From the NCBI GenBank assembly GCA_045546915.1, contig JAZQDU010000009.1, positions 1 to 64,000 on the forward strand: a DNA stretch of 64,000 bases, in the 5' to 3' direction. Source of the DNA: UMGS172 sp045546915. Lineage in GTDB: Bacteria; Bacillota; Clostridia; Oscillospirales; Acutalibacteraceae. The notes under the pieces were generated by a model, which saw only the letters and a list, made by a program, of their open reading frames with translations, was not told where the DNA came from and made no database searches. Position 1 is the stretch's first letter, and each line of letters starts with the position of its first letter. Below, in pieces: positions 1 through 9,125 of the stretch. The translations under genes were made by a program, and so were the position numbers.

Positions 1-143
1 CAGTGATATTCTATTCGCCCATAAACTTGCGAAGCAAATATCACTCGGCGTAAGCCGAATAACACTGCGTAGCAATAGAACTCGCCGCAGGCGAATAGAA
101 CTGGCGTGATACTCCGTTAAGAGTATCACGCCAACTTCTCACT
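1..143. repeat. Array of short hairpin units at the window edge
   Basis: Non-coding stretch downstream of pyrI. It is made of consecutive units of about 16-21 bases that mostly begin with CT, fold as a 3-5 bp stem with a 3-4 base loop, and end in an A-rich spacer such as AATAGAA or AATATCA. Examples are TTGC-gaa-GCAA near 28-38, CGGC-gtaa-GCCG near 47-58, TGC-gta-GCA near 66-74 and TCGCC-gca-GGCGA near 82-94. The stems differ in sequence but the architecture is kept. The last unit grows into a 13-bp hairpin (102-133). The array probably continues beyond the window. Its function is unknown to me. Confidence 0.6.
102..133. other. Perfect 13-bp inverted repeat downstream of pyrI
   Basis: TGGCGTGATACTC and its exact complement flank a six-base loop. 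On the minus strand it lies about 20 bases past the pyrI stop, where a terminator would be expected, but no T-run follows it. It may be an RNA 3'-end stabilising structure or the last unit of the hairpin array rather than a classical intrinsic terminator. Confidence 0.5.
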
Positions 144-155
144 GTCCTTTTTTCT

Positions 156-575
156 TTAATCCTTTGCTTTAGTTTCACAGTAAAGGCAACGGTAAACACC
201 GTTTTCTTTATTTGCAAGCGTAAATATATGTGGCAATTCTTGCTCGGTTTGAGAAATACAACGCGGGTTTTTGCAGAAAATAACGTTAGTAAGTTTTAAT
301 GGCAAGTCTGCACTTCTTTTTTCAATTATCACACCGTCTTTAATGACGTTAATTGTAACACCCGAATCAATATAACCTAAGACATCAATGTTGATATCCA
401 TATCATAGTCAATCTTGACAATATCTTTTTTGCCCATTTTTTTACTCGGAACATTTTTTATAAGTGCTACCGAACAATCAAGAGACTCAAGTCTTAAAAG
501 GCGGTAGATATCCATAGCCTTACCGGCTGTTATATGGTCGATAACAATACCGTTTTTAATAGATTCGATATTCAT
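156..575 (-). CDS. pyrI: Aspartate carbamoyltransferase regulatory subunit
   Basis: Regulatory chain of aspartate transcarbamoylase; in this family it binds nucleotide effectors and docks onto the PyrB catalytic trimers through a zinc domain. The 139-residue length is close to the family norm (about 150). The four zinc ligands are visible as Cys101, Cys106, Cys130 and Cys133 (CKNPRC ... CLYC). Its start codon overlaps the pyrB stop by one base (TAATG), so it is translationally coupled to pyrB and is the last gene of the pyr operon. Its presence predicts an allosteric holoenzyme rather than the unregulated trimer of Bacillus. Confidence 0.95.
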   Translation of the reverse strand: MNIESIKNGIVIDHITAGKAMDIYRLLRLESLDCSVALIKNVPSKKMGKKDIVKIDYDMDINIDVLGYIDSGVTINVIKDGVIIEKRSADLPLKLTNVIFCKNPRCISQTEQELPHIFTLANKENGVYRCLYCETKAKD

Positions 576-1489
576 TATTCTACCCCCAATAACTTCATAA
601 TTAATGCCATTCTCATGAATTTACCGTTAAGCACTTGCTTAAAATAGCATGCTCTAGGGTCATCATCAATGGCAACGCTAATTTCATTTACACGCGGTAG
701 CGGATGCATAATGCAAAGGTCTTTTTTTGCATTATTAAGCTTATCGGGAGTTAAAATATAACTATCCTTGAGTCTCAAATAATCCTCTTCATTAAAGAAT
801 CTTTCGCGCTGAACTCGCGTCATATAAAGAATGTCAAGTTGTGGCATAACCGCCTCTAAATCGGTGGTTTCTGAATATTCAATGCCATGTTTTTCAATAA
901 CATCCTTCTTTATATAACTTGGCAAACACAACTCCTTAGGTGAAATAAGCACAAACTTAACACCGACATAACGTGACATTGCTTCAATTAAAGAGTGCAC
1001 GGTGCGCCCAAATTTAAGGTCACCACATAAACCAATAGTGAGATTGTCAAATCTTCCCTTTTCACGATTAATCGTAAGCAAATCGGCAAGCGTCTGAGTA
1101 GGATGATTATGTCCCCCGTCACCTGCATTGATAACCGGAATTGTAGCATTCATTGATGCAACAAGCGGTGCGCCCTCTTTAGGATGACGCATTGCAATAA
1201 TATCTGCATAGCAAGAAATGGTTTTGGCAGTATCTGCAACACTCTCGCCCTTTGCAGCAGACGAACTCTGTGCCTCAGAAAATCCAATAACATTTCCGCC
1301 GAGTTCGTACATTGCCGCCTCAAAACTAAGCCTTGTTCTCGTCGATGGCTCAAAAAACAAAGTGGCAAGTTTTTTACCCTTACATTTTTCGCTATACTTT
1401 TTGGGATTTTCAATAATATCATTTGCAGTTGAAATTAATTCATCAAGTTCAGCCGTATTAAGTTCAAGAATACTAATTAGACTTCTCAT
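575..1489 (-). CDS. pyrB: Aspartate carbamoyltransferase catalytic subunit
   Basis: Condenses carbamoyl phosphate with L-aspartate to N-carbamoyl-aspartate, the committed step of pyrimidine synthesis. At 304 residues it is full length. The carbamoyl-phosphate-binding motif FFEPSTRTR is at about 45-53 and the HPLPR active-site motif at about 262-266. It is followed without a gap by pyrI and preceded by pyrE, 21 bases away. It belongs to the biosynthetic operon that starts at pyrC. Confidence 0.97.
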   Translation of the reverse strand: MRSLISILELNTAELDELISTANDIIENPKKYSEKCKGKKLATLFFEPSTRTRLSFEAAMYELGGNVIGFSEAQSSSAAKGESVADTAKTISCYADIIAMRHPKEGAPLVASMNATIPVINAGDGGHNHPTQTLADLLTINREKGRFDNLTIGLCGDLKFGRTVHSLIEAMSRYVGVKFVLISPKELCLPSYIKKDVIEKHGIEYSETTDLEAVMPQLDILYMTRVQRERFFNEEDYLRLKDSYILTPDKLNNAKKDLCIMHPLPRVNEISVAIDDDPRACYFKQVLNGKFMRMALIMKLLGVE

Positions 1490-1510
1490 ATCAAAAGTCC
1501 TTTCATAATT

Positions 1511-2167
1511 TTATGCTTTTGCACCGTTAACTTCGAGATATTTCTTGATTCTGTCAACATTTTCACGGTTTTTCTCATCTTCTTCTAAATATTCGATAAT
1601 GTCGTACACGTCAACAACCGAATATACAGGGAAACCGTATTCCTCACCGACCTCAGCCATAGCACTTTTTTCGGTCTGACCTTTTTCTTTACGGTCAACC
1701 ATAACAAAAGTAGCGGCAACCTTTGTACCCTTAAGACCGGACAAAATAGCCATGCTTTCTCTAATAGCAGTACCTGCAGTGATAACATCCTCAACAATAA
1801 CAATTTCTTCGCCTTCTTGGGGCTTGTAACCTACAAAAACGCCACCTTCACCATGGTCCTTGTCCTCTTTGCGGTTAAAGAAGAAAGGAACATCAAGACC
1901 TTCTTTGGAAAGTGCACAGGCAACCGAAACTGCAATCGGAATGCCCTTATATGCAGGACCATAAAGAACAGTACGCTTATTGCCAACCTTTTCAAAATAA
2001 GCCTTAGCATAAAACTCACCGAGTTTTGAAATCTGGTCACCGGTTTTTATATCACCGGCATTAATAAAATAAGGAATTTTGCGACCGGATTTAGCAGTAA
2101 AATCGCCAAATTTAAGTACTCCGGCACCCTCTAAAAACTCAATAAACTCTCTCTTATAGTTTTCCAT
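1511..2167 (-). CDS. pyrE: Orotate phosphoribosyltransferase
   Basis: Adds ribose 5-phosphate from PRPP to orotate, giving orotidine monophosphate. The protein is 218 residues. The type I PRPP-binding signature (EEIVIVEDVITAGTA, about 120-134, with the acidic pair followed by TAGTA) is clear. The start codon is preceded by AAGGAGAATAAAA. It lies between pyrF and pyrB in the operon, so the last two UMP-forming enzymes are encoded next to each other. Confidence 0.96.
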   Translation of the reverse strand: MENYKREFIEFLEGAGVLKFGDFTAKSGRKIPYFINAGDIKTGDQISKLGEFYAKAYFEKVGNKRTVLYGPAYKGIPIAVSVACALSKEGLDVPFFFNRKEDKDHGEGGVFVGYKPQEGEEIVIVEDVITAGTAIRESMAILSGLKGTKVAATFVMVDRKEKGQTEKSAMAEVGEEYGFPVYSVVDVYDIIEYLEEDEKNRENVDRIKKYLEVNGAKA

Positions 2168-2184
2168 TTTTATTCTCCTTAAAA

Positions 2185-2883
2185 TTAGTCACAAAACTCA
2201 GTTACGCAACGTTTATAAGCAGCAACCGGGTCAGCGGCAGCCGTAATAGGACGACCTACAACTATATAATCAGAACCGATTTTCTTAGCTTCTGCAGGAG
2301 TCATAACCCTCTTCTGGTCACCAATGTCACCGTCGGCAAAACGAACGCCGGGGGTAACGGTAAGGAATGTTTTTCCGCAAAGGTCATGTACCTTCTCGGC
2401 TTCAAGCGGTGAGCATACTACACCGTCAAGACCGGCAACCTTAGCGTTATGAGCATAATGCATTACAACCTTATCGATAGGTTCTTTAATAAGAAGGTCG
2501 TTCTCCATTCTTTCCTGGTCGGTAGAGGTCAACTGGGTAACAGCAATAAGCAAAGGCCTTGTACCATCGGCTCTTGTTAAACCTTCAAGTCCGGCTTCCA
2601 TCATAGAAATGGTGCCACCTGCATGAAGGTTGGTCATATCAACATCTAAATTAGACAAAACCGACATCGACTTTTTAACGGTATTAGGAATATCGTGAAG
2701 TTTTAAATCAAGAAAAATCTTGTGTCCTCTTGCCTTAATTTCTTTAACCATTTCAGGACCTGCGGCATAAAAAAGTTCCATGCCAATTTTCACAAAAGGC
2801 TTGCAGTCGGTAAATTTATCTAAAAACTCAAGACAAGCCTCTTTACTCGCAAAATCACAAGCAATAATTACATCCTTACCCAT
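2185..2883 (-). CDS. pyrF: Orotidine 5'-phosphate decarboxylase
   Basis: Decarboxylates OMP to UMP, the last step of the pathway. It is 232 residues, the size of the short bacterial form. The catalytic Asp-Lys-Asp motif is at 59-64 (DLKLHD), followed by IPNT, and a phosphate-binding TPGVR motif lies further on. The start overlaps the end of pyrD by 8 bases, and the GGAGGAG ribosome binding site lies inside the pyrD coding region, so the two are translationally coupled. Confidence 0.96.
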   Translation of the reverse strand: MGKDVIIACDFASKEACLEFLDKFTDCKPFVKIGMELFYAAGPEMVKEIKARGHKIFLDLKLHDIPNTVKKSMSVLSNLDVDMTNLHAGGTISMMEAGLEGLTRADGTRPLLIAVTQLTSTDQERMENDLLIKEPIDKVVMHYAHNAKVAGLDGVVCSPLEAEKVHDLCGKTFLTVTPGVRFADGDIGDQKRVMTPAEAKKIGSDYIVVGRPITAAADPVAAYKRCVTEFCD

Positions 2884-3793
2884 TGTGTGCTCCTCCTATA
2901 ATATCTTTTAAATTATCAATTTTGTATTTTTCCATAACACGGGGTAAATCATTAATAATATCACGGCAGGCAAACGGATCAATCAAATTTGCCGCACCAA
3001 TTTCAACTGCAGTAGCGCCTGCAAGCATCATTTCGATAACATCCTCGGCTGAACTGACACCGCCCATGCCAACAAGCGGAATCTTAACGGCATCATAAAC
3101 CTGATAAACCATTCTAAGAGCAACCGGCATAATTGCAGGGCCCGAAAATCCACCCATTTTATTGGCAATAATAGGTTTTTTTGTTTTAAGATTAATTCTC
3201 ATACCTAACAGAGTGTTAATAAGACTGATGCCGTCAGCGCCGGCATCTTCACATGCCTTTGCAATCGACACAATATCGGTAACATTAGGTGAAAGTTTAA
3301 TAATAAGCGGCTTGTTTGTAACCTTACGGCAAGCCCTTGTAACCTCAGCCGCTGCCTCAGGATTAGTTCCAAAACTCATACCGCCACCGTGAACATTAGG
3401 GCAAGAAACGTTTACCTCAAACCAACCAATCTGTTCTTCAGCGTTCAATTTTTCAACTGTATAGGCATAATCTTCAACCGAAAAACCGCTGACATTAGCC
3501 ATTACAGGTTTATTGAAACATTTTTTCAGTTTGGGCAATTCGTCAGAAATAACCTTAAGGACTCCGGGATTTTGAAGACCAACTGCGTTAATCATACCCA
3601 TTGAACATTCAGCAATTCTTGGTGTTGGATTACCAAAACGCGGGTCTTTTGTAGTACCTTTAAAAGATAATGTGCCAAGACAGTTAATATCATAAAGTTC
3701 GGCAAATTCATACCCAAAACCAAAAGTACCACTGGCAGGAATAATCGGGTTGTCCATCTCGATGCCACAAAGTGTAACCTTAGTGTTTACCAT
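2876..3793 (-). CDS. pyrD: Dihydroorotate dehydrogenase B, catalytic subunit
   Basis: Oxidises dihydroorotate to orotate with FMN. The NVSCPNVHGG motif at 128-137 carries the class 1 catalytic base Cys131, which separates it from the membrane-bound class 2 enzymes that use Ser. It is 305 residues long. The partner gene pyrK lies immediately upstream and overlaps it by 7 bases, which marks this as the NAD-linked class 1B heterotetramer. No separate type 1A or type 2 enzyme is seen in the window. Confidence 0.95.
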   Translation of the reverse strand: MVNTKVTLCGIEMDNPIIPASGTFGFGYEFAELYDINCLGTLSFKGTTKDPRFGNPTPRIAECSMGMINAVGLQNPGVLKVISDELPKLKKCFNKPVMANVSGFSVEDYAYTVEKLNAEEQIGWFEVNVSCPNVHGGGMSFGTNPEAAAEVTRACRKVTNKPLIIKLSPNVTDIVSIAKACEDAGADGISLINTLLGMRINLKTKKPIIANKMGGFSGPAIMPVALRMVYQVYDAVKIPLVGMGGVSSAEDVIEMMLAGATAVEIGAANLIDPFACRDIINDLPRVMEKYKIDNLKDIIGGAHNG

Positions 3794-4518
3794 ATAATTT
3801 CCTCCCTTACCATAACGGGACCGTCTTTACAAATACGTTTATTACCGTATTTAGTCTTACACGAGCAGCCCATACAAGCACCGAATCCGCAGCCCATACG
3901 CTCTTCAAAGCTATACTGACCGCTGGTAGTAACTGTATTTTCAATAGCCTTAAACATCGGCTCAGGACCACAAGTAAAGAAATAAGTATACTCAATATCC
4001 TTGATAGCGTCGGTTACAAAACCTTTGATGCCGTAACTACCGTCAACAGTAGTCACAAAAACATCAGCACCAAGGGCTTTAAATTCATTTTCATAAAATA
4101 CTTCCTCTTTGGAATTAAAGCCCAAAACCACTGAAACCTTTTTACCTTCATCAACAAGTTTTTTACAAAGCAGATACATAGGAGGCACACCAACACCGCC
4201 ACCGATAAGCAACGGTTTATCGCCCGACAACGATGTATTATATCCATTGCCAAGTGAAGTCAAAATATCAAGTTTGGTGCCCTTGCCCATTTCGGCCATC
4301 TGTTCTGTGCCACCGCCGACAACCTTGTAAATAATTGTAAGCAAATTATCCTCTATATCACAAACAGAAATAGGACGGCGCAAATATCTGCCTTCTAATT
4401 TAATGTTTACAAACTGACCGGGTGCCGTAAAATCAGAAACGTCACCCAAAAGCACCATTTTATAGGTGTTATTGGCTATTTCAATGTTTTCGACAACCTC
4501 AAAAATAACCTGTTTCAT
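3787..4518 (-). CDS. pyrK: Dihydroorotate dehydrogenase B, electron transfer subunit
   Basis: Iron-sulfur flavoprotein that passes electrons from PyrD to NAD+. The ferredoxin-reductase-like fold is seen in the FAD-binding RRPIS motif (near 47) and a glycine-rich GGGVGVPPM nucleotide-binding loop (near 105). The C-terminal 2Fe-2S cluster ligands are Cys210, Cys215, Cys218 and Cys230 (CGFGACMGC ... CKDGP). It is 243 residues, typical for the family. It overlaps pyrD and follows carB by 16 bases. Confidence 0.95.
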   Translation of the reverse strand: MKQVIFEVVENIEIANNTYKMVLLGDVSDFTAPGQFVNIKLEGRYLRRPISVCDIEDNLLTIIYKVVGGGTEQMAEMGKGTKLDILTSLGNGYNTSLSGDKPLLIGGGVGVPPMYLLCKKLVDEGKKVSVVLGFNSKEEVFYENEFKALGADVFVTTVDGSYGIKGFVTDAIKDIEYTYFFTCGPEPMFKAIENTVTTSGQYSFEERMGCGFGACMGCSCKTKYGNKRICKDGPVMVREEIIW

Positions 4519-4534
4519 TTTTACTCCTCAAATT

Positions 4535-7500
4535 TTAAGCATCAATCGTAGAAATCGTGAGGGTTGTTTCCTCTAAAACATCAAGTAAAACCTTAACCGT
4601 GTCAAGTGCGGTAAAGATAGTTACATTGTTCTCGGTCGCAATCTGACGAATCTGATGTCCGTCATTGCGTTGGTCACTGTCGCCAATGTCTTTAGTATTG
4701 ATAACATAGGCTATATGACCTTGACGGAGAGCATCAGGTATTTCCTCACAACCATCACTGATTTTGCCAAGAACATGGGTACGAATACCGTTTTTCTTTA
4801 AGAACTCAGCAGTACCCTCGGTTGCTTCAATATTAAAGCCAAGATTATAAAAACGTCGAATAAGCGGTAATGCCTCTTGCTTATCGCGGTCAGCAATTGT
4901 AGCCAAGACGGTACCGTAGTTTTGCAAGTGCATACCCGAAGCCTGTAAAGCCTTATAAAGAGCACGATTGAGTTTATCGTCGTAACCTATTGCTTCACCG
5001 GTCGACTTCATTTCAGGTGAAAGATAGGCATCAAGTCCGCGAATTTTATTAAATGAGAACACCGGTGCTTTTGCATACCAGCGTTTTTTCTCTTCAGGGT
5101 AAATATCAAAGAAACCTTGTTCTTTAAGGCTCTTACCCAAAATTACCTCAGTAGCAATATCCGCAAGGCTGTAACCGGTAGCCTTTGACAAGAACGGTAC
5201 GGTACGTGAAGAACGGGGATTAACCTCAATAATATAAACGTTATCGTTTTCATCAACAATAAACTGAATATTATAAAGTCCAACAATACCAATTCCAAGA
5301 CCTAATTTTTTGGCGTACTGCAAGATAATACCCTTTACCTTATCCGAAATGCTAAAGGAGGGATATACGCTTATAGAGTCACCCGAGTGAACACCGGTAC
5401 GCTCAACAAGTTCCATAATACCGGGAACAAAAACGTCACGGCCATCACAAATAGCGTCAATTTCAACCTCTCGACCGGAAATATATTTATCAACAAGAAC
5501 AGGCTTGTCCTCATCAATTTCAACAGCAGTTTTGAGGTAATGACGAAGTTGTTGTTCATTACCAACAATCTGCATAGCACGACCGCCAAGGACAAAACTG
5601 GGGCGTACAAGTACAGGATATCCGATTTCAGCCGCAGCCTTAATACCGTCTTCAATCTTGGTAACAGCCTGACCTTTTGCACGAGGAATATTAAGTTCGT
5701 TAAGGAGATTTTCAAATGCGTTTCTATCCTCAGCCTTGTCGATAGCGGCACAATCGGTACCGATAATCTTGACACCGCGGTCAAATAAAGGTTGAGCCAA
5801 GTTAATAGCAGTCTGACCGCCTAATGATGCAACAACACCCTCAGGCTTCTCAAACTCAATAATATTCATAACATCTTCGGGGGTAAGCGGTTCAAAATAA
5901 AGTTTATCAGCCGTTGTATAGTCGGTCGAAACAGTCTCGGGGTTATTATTTATAATAATTGCTTCATAGCCCGAATTTTTAATAGTAGAAACAGCGTGAA
6001 CTGTAGAATAGTCAAACTCAACACCCTGACCGATACGAATAGGTCCTGCGCCTAAAACGACAATCTTCTTTCTGTCGGTCAAAACTGATGCATTTTCACC
6101 CGAATATGATGAATAGAAGTAAGGAATATATGCACCGGTATGGCAAGTATCAACCATTTTAAACGCAGGGAACAAATTATTTTCCTTACGCACATTATAA
6201 ACATCGAGTTCATTACATTTCCACATACGGGCAATATACTTATCGCTGAATCCCATTTTCTTTGCGGCAGTAAGGGTTGCAACGTCATTTACATTAGCCT
6301 TCAAAGTTTCTTCCATGTCTACAATTCTCTTAATAGATTCAAGGAAGAAAGGAGTAATCATAGTAATCTCATGGATTTTATCTATAGAAACACCGCGAGA
6401 CAAAAGTTCAGCAATAGCAAAAATATTATCAGAACGGAACTGTACAATATAATCAAGCAATTCTTGCTCGGTCATATTATCGAATTTTGCGTGATAAATA
6501 TGGTTTACGCCAACCTCTAATGAACGGGTGCCTTTTAAAAGTGCCTCTTCAAGGTTAGAACCGATACCCATTACCTCACCGGTTGCTTTCATCTGAGTAC
6601 CCAAAGTGTTGGGTGCAGAGGTAAATTTATCAAACGGGAAGCGCGGAAGTTTTGCAATAACGTAATCAAGTTTAGGTTCAAACTCAGCGGTAGTGTTAGC
6701 AATGGTAATCTCTTTTAAAGACATTCCGACAGCAATTTTAGCGGTAACCCTTGCAATAGGATATCCGCTTGCTTTAGATGCCAATGCCGATGAACGAGAA
6801 ACTCTGGGGTTAACCTCAATAAGATAATACTCGCTGGTATTGGGGTTAAGAGCAAACTGTACGTTACATCCACCCTCAATTTTAAGTTCACGAATTAACT
6901 TAATAGCACTGTCATTAAGCATCTTAAGGTCGTGGTCGTTAAGAGTCATGATAGGTGCTACAACAATAGAGTCGCCGGTGTGAACACCAACAGGGTCAAT
7001 ATTTTCCATACCACAGATGGTAATTGCGTTATCTTCCGAGTCACGCATAACCTCAAATTCGATTTCCTTGTATCCTTTAACACTCTTTTCAATAAGAACC
7101 TGATGAACGGGAGAAAGTTTGAATGCATTAACACCAATTTCAATAAGTTCAGCCTCATCAGCAGCAAAACCTCCACCGGTACCGCCAAGAGTAAATGCGG
7201 GACGAAGGACAACAGGATAACCGATTCTCTTAGCCGCCTCTTTGGCTTCTTCAAGATTATAAGTGATTTCAGAAGGAATGGTAGGCTCGCCAATAGACTG
7301 ACAAAGTTCTTTAAAAAGTTCGCGGTCTTCTGCCCTTTCGATACTCTCACTGCTTGTACCTAAAAGTTCAACCTCACACTCTTTTAAAACGCCCTTCTTT
7401 TCAAGCTGCATTGCAAGGTTAAGACCGGTCTGACCGCCGTTACCGGCAACAATAGCATCGGGACGCTCATAACGAAGAATTTTTGCAATATATTCCAAAG

Positions 7501-7708
7501 TTAAAGGTTCCATATAAACCTTATCGGCAATGGTAGTATCGGTCATAATGGTAGCAGGGTTCGAGTTGCAAAGAACAACCTCATAGCCTTCCTCTTTCAA
7601 AGCCAAGCATGCCTGTGTACCGGCATAATCAAACTCGGCAGCCTGACCTATAACAATAGGGCCTGAGCCTATAATCAAAACCTTTTTAATATCTTTCCTC
7701 TTTGCCAT
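4535..7708 (-). CDS. carB: Carbamoyl-phosphate synthase large subunit
   Basis: Makes carbamoyl phosphate from ammonia, bicarbonate and two ATP. The protein has 1057 residues with the expected duplicated ATP-grasp halves and a C-terminal MGS-like allosteric domain. The reading frame is open from a TTG at 7723, but the start is placed at the ATG at 7708 (MAKRKDIKK) because GGGAGGAAG sits just upstream of it. The small glutaminase subunit gene carA, usually next to carB, is not present here: pyrC precedes carB directly. CarA must be encoded elsewhere in the genome. Confidence 0.96.
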   Translation of the reverse strand: MAKRKDIKKVLIIGSGPIVIGQAAEFDYAGTQACLALKEEGYEVVLCNSNPATIMTDTTIADKVYMEPLTLEYIAKILRYERPDAIVAGNGGQTGLNLAMQLEKKGVLKECEVELLGTSSESIERAEDRELFKELCQSIGEPTIPSEITYNLEEAKEAAKRIGYPVVLRPAFTLGGTGGGFAADEAELIEIGVNAFKLSPVHQVLIEKSVKGYKEIEFEVMRDSEDNAITICGMENIDPVGVHTGDSIVVAPIMTLNDHDLKMLNDSAIKLIRELKIEGGCNVQFALNPNTSEYYLIEVNPRVSRSSALASKASGYPIARVTAKIAVGMSLKEITIANTTAEFEPKLDYVIAKLPRFPFDKFTSAPNTLGTQMKATGEVMGIGSNLEEALLKGTRSLEVGVNHIYHAKFDNMTEQELLDYIVQFRSDNIFAIAELLSRGVSIDKIHEITMITPFFLESIKRIVDMEETLKANVNDVATLTAAKKMGFSDKYIARMWKCNELDVYNVRKENNLFPAFKMVDTCHTGAYIPYFYSSYSGENASVLTDRKKIVVLGAGPIRIGQGVEFDYSTVHAVSTIKNSGYEAIIINNNPETVSTDYTTADKLYFEPLTPEDVMNIIEFEKPEGVVASLGGQTAINLAQPLFDRGVKIIGTDCAAIDKAEDRNAFENLLNELNIPRAKGQAVTKIEDGIKAAAEIGYPVLVRPSFVLGGRAMQIVGNEQQLRHYLKTAVEIDEDKPVLVDKYISGREVEIDAICDGRDVFVPGIMELVERTGVHSGDSISVYPSFSISDKVKGIILQYAKKLGLGIGIVGLYNIQFIVDENDNVYIIEVNPRSSRTVPFLSKATGYSLADIATEVILGKSLKEQGFFDIYPEEKKRWYAKAPVFSFNKIRGLDAYLSPEMKSTGEAIGYDDKLNRALYKALQASGMHLQNYGTVLATIADRDKQEALPLIRRFYNLGFNIEATEGTAEFLKKNGIRTHVLGKISDGCEEIPDALRQGHIAYVINTKDIGDSDQRNDGHQIRQIATENNVTIFTALDTVKVLLDVLEETTLTISTIDA

Positions 7709-7729
7709 TTTACTTCCTCCCAAAATATA

Positions 7730-8944
7730 TCAAAGATTGTTATATACTATTTTACCATTAGCAACGGTCAATAAACATTGTCCAAACACTTTATAACCCT
7801 CAAACGGTGTCGACCTTCCCTTAGACAAAAAATCACTCGGGTTAATAGTAATTTCTTTGTTCAAATTCCAAACCGTAAACGAGTTATTAAGCGGAATATC
7901 AAACCTTTTTCTGGGGTTAATTGCCATAACCTCAACAAGTTTTTCCAAAGAAATCAAACCTGTTTTAACAAAATATGTGTACATGAGTTGAAATGCCGAC
8001 TCAATTCCAACAACGCCAAAAGCACTGTTTTCCAAACCTTTTTCCTTTTCTTCAGCACTGTGAGGTGCGTGGTCGGTAGCAATCATATCAATTGTGCCGT
8101 CAATCAAACCTTGTACCAAAGCCTCTCGGTCAGATTTGCTTCTAAGCGGAGGGTTCATTTTAAATCTACCCTCTTCTTTAATATCAGAATCATCTAAAAT
8201 AAGGTAGTGAGGACCTGTCTCACAAGTAATATCAACGCCGTTTTTCTTGGCTTCTCTTATCAATTCAACACTTTCTTTTGTTGATATGTGACAAACATGA
8301 TATTTGCAACCCGTTTCCTTAGCAAGCCTTATATCACGTTTTATAGGGCCCCATTCGCTTTCACTGCAAATACCTCTGTGGCCATGTGCCTTTGCGTAAT
8401 CGCCATCGTGAATATAACCGCCAAAAAGTAACGAATTATCCTCGCAATGTGCCGAAATGATTTTGTCAAGTGCTTTTGCTTTGAGCATTGCCTCTTTCAT
8501 CATTTCTTCACATTGAACACCTTTTCCGTCATCCGAAAACCCTGCACAAAGAGGAGCCAAACTTTCAAAATCAACCAACTGTTCACCCTTTTGACCAACA
8601 GTAATTGAAGCAAACGGATGCACGTTAACAACAGCATCGTTATTAATTATTTCCCACTGTTTATTAATGTTCTCAACACTGTCAGGTACAGGATTAAGAT
8701 TTGGCATTGAGAACACATCACTAAACCCGCCGCGAGCCGAAGCAAGCGTTCCTGAGGAAATACTTTCCTTATAAAAAAATCCCGGCTCCCTGAGATGTAC
8801 GTGTACATCACAGAAGGCGGGAAAAATAATACTGTCAGAAATAGAAATAGAGGCACTGCCACCGTCTAAAACGACTCTTTTTTTGTCGGTTCTGACGAAG
8901 GTACCGTCAACATATTCAAGACAATTATTAAATATTAATTCCAT
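7730..8944 (-). CDS. pyrC: Dihydroorotase
   Basis: Cyclises N-carbamoyl-aspartate to dihydroorotate. The zinc-binding HVHLREPG motif is at 48-55, and a second metal/active-site motif, ATDHAPHS, lies near the C-terminal third. The start is placed at the ATG at 8944 (MELIFNN), preceded by AAAGGAGTCACA, giving 404 residues; the frame extends 11 codons further upstream but would run into the leader hairpin. It is the first gene of the pyr operon, with a promoter and a hairpin leader directly upstream. Confidence 0.95.
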   Translation of the reverse strand: MELIFNNCLEYVDGTFVRTDKKRVVLDGGSASISISDSIIFPAFCDVHVHLREPGFFYKESISSGTLASARGGFSDVFSMPNLNPVPDSVENINKQWEIINNDAVVNVHPFASITVGQKGEQLVDFESLAPLCAGFSDDGKGVQCEEMMKEAMLKAKALDKIISAHCEDNSLLFGGYIHDGDYAKAHGHRGICSESEWGPIKRDIRLAKETGCKYHVCHISTKESVELIREAKKNGVDITCETGPHYLILDDSDIKEEGRFKMNPPLRSKSDREALVQGLIDGTIDMIATDHAPHSAEEKEKGLENSAFGVVGIESAFQLMYTYFVKTGLISLEKLVEVMAINPRKRFDIPLNNSFTVWNLNKEITINPSDFLSKGRSTPFEGYKVFGQCLLTVANGKIVYNNL

Positions 8945-8959
8945 TGTGACTCCTTTATA

Positions 8960-8983
8960 AAAGCCCTGCCGAAGCAAGGCTTT
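8960..8983 (-). promoter_or_regulatory. Leader hairpin in front of pyrC, possible attenuator
   Basis: In the minus-strand leader a 10-bp stem (AAAGCCTTGC with GCAGGGCTTT, one G-U pair) closes a TTCG tetraloop. It is followed by TTTTAT and then by the pyrC ribosome binding site. It lies between the promoter at 9050-9079 and the start codon. The shape is that of a short intrinsic terminator in a leader, which suggests attenuation. I see no PyrR-binding-loop consensus in the leader. Confidence 0.5.
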
Positions 8984-9049
8984 ATTATAAAAAGCTTAAA
9001 AATCAAAGTACAAGCAGAACGAAAAATTTTCTTTCGTTTCTTTCAATGA

Positions 9050-9079
9050 ATTTTACCACAAATACTATGTATTTGTCAA
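9050..9079 (-). promoter_or_regulatory. Sigma-A promoter of the pyr operon
   Basis: Minus strand: TTGACA (9074-9079), 18-base spacer, TAAAAT (9050-9055). It lies about 105 bases upstream of the pyrC start and just past the hisS stop. The -35 is a perfect match and the -10 matches at five of six positions. Confidence 0.75.
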
Positions 9080-9125
9080 TACTTGTCGGTTAAAATTTAG
9101 TGCCAAAAATACTACAACTTGTATA

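Noticed and set aside
1..143. CRISPR array
   Set aside because: Units are 16-21 bases, differ in stem sequence, and have no identical repeats with unique spacers; no cas gene is near.
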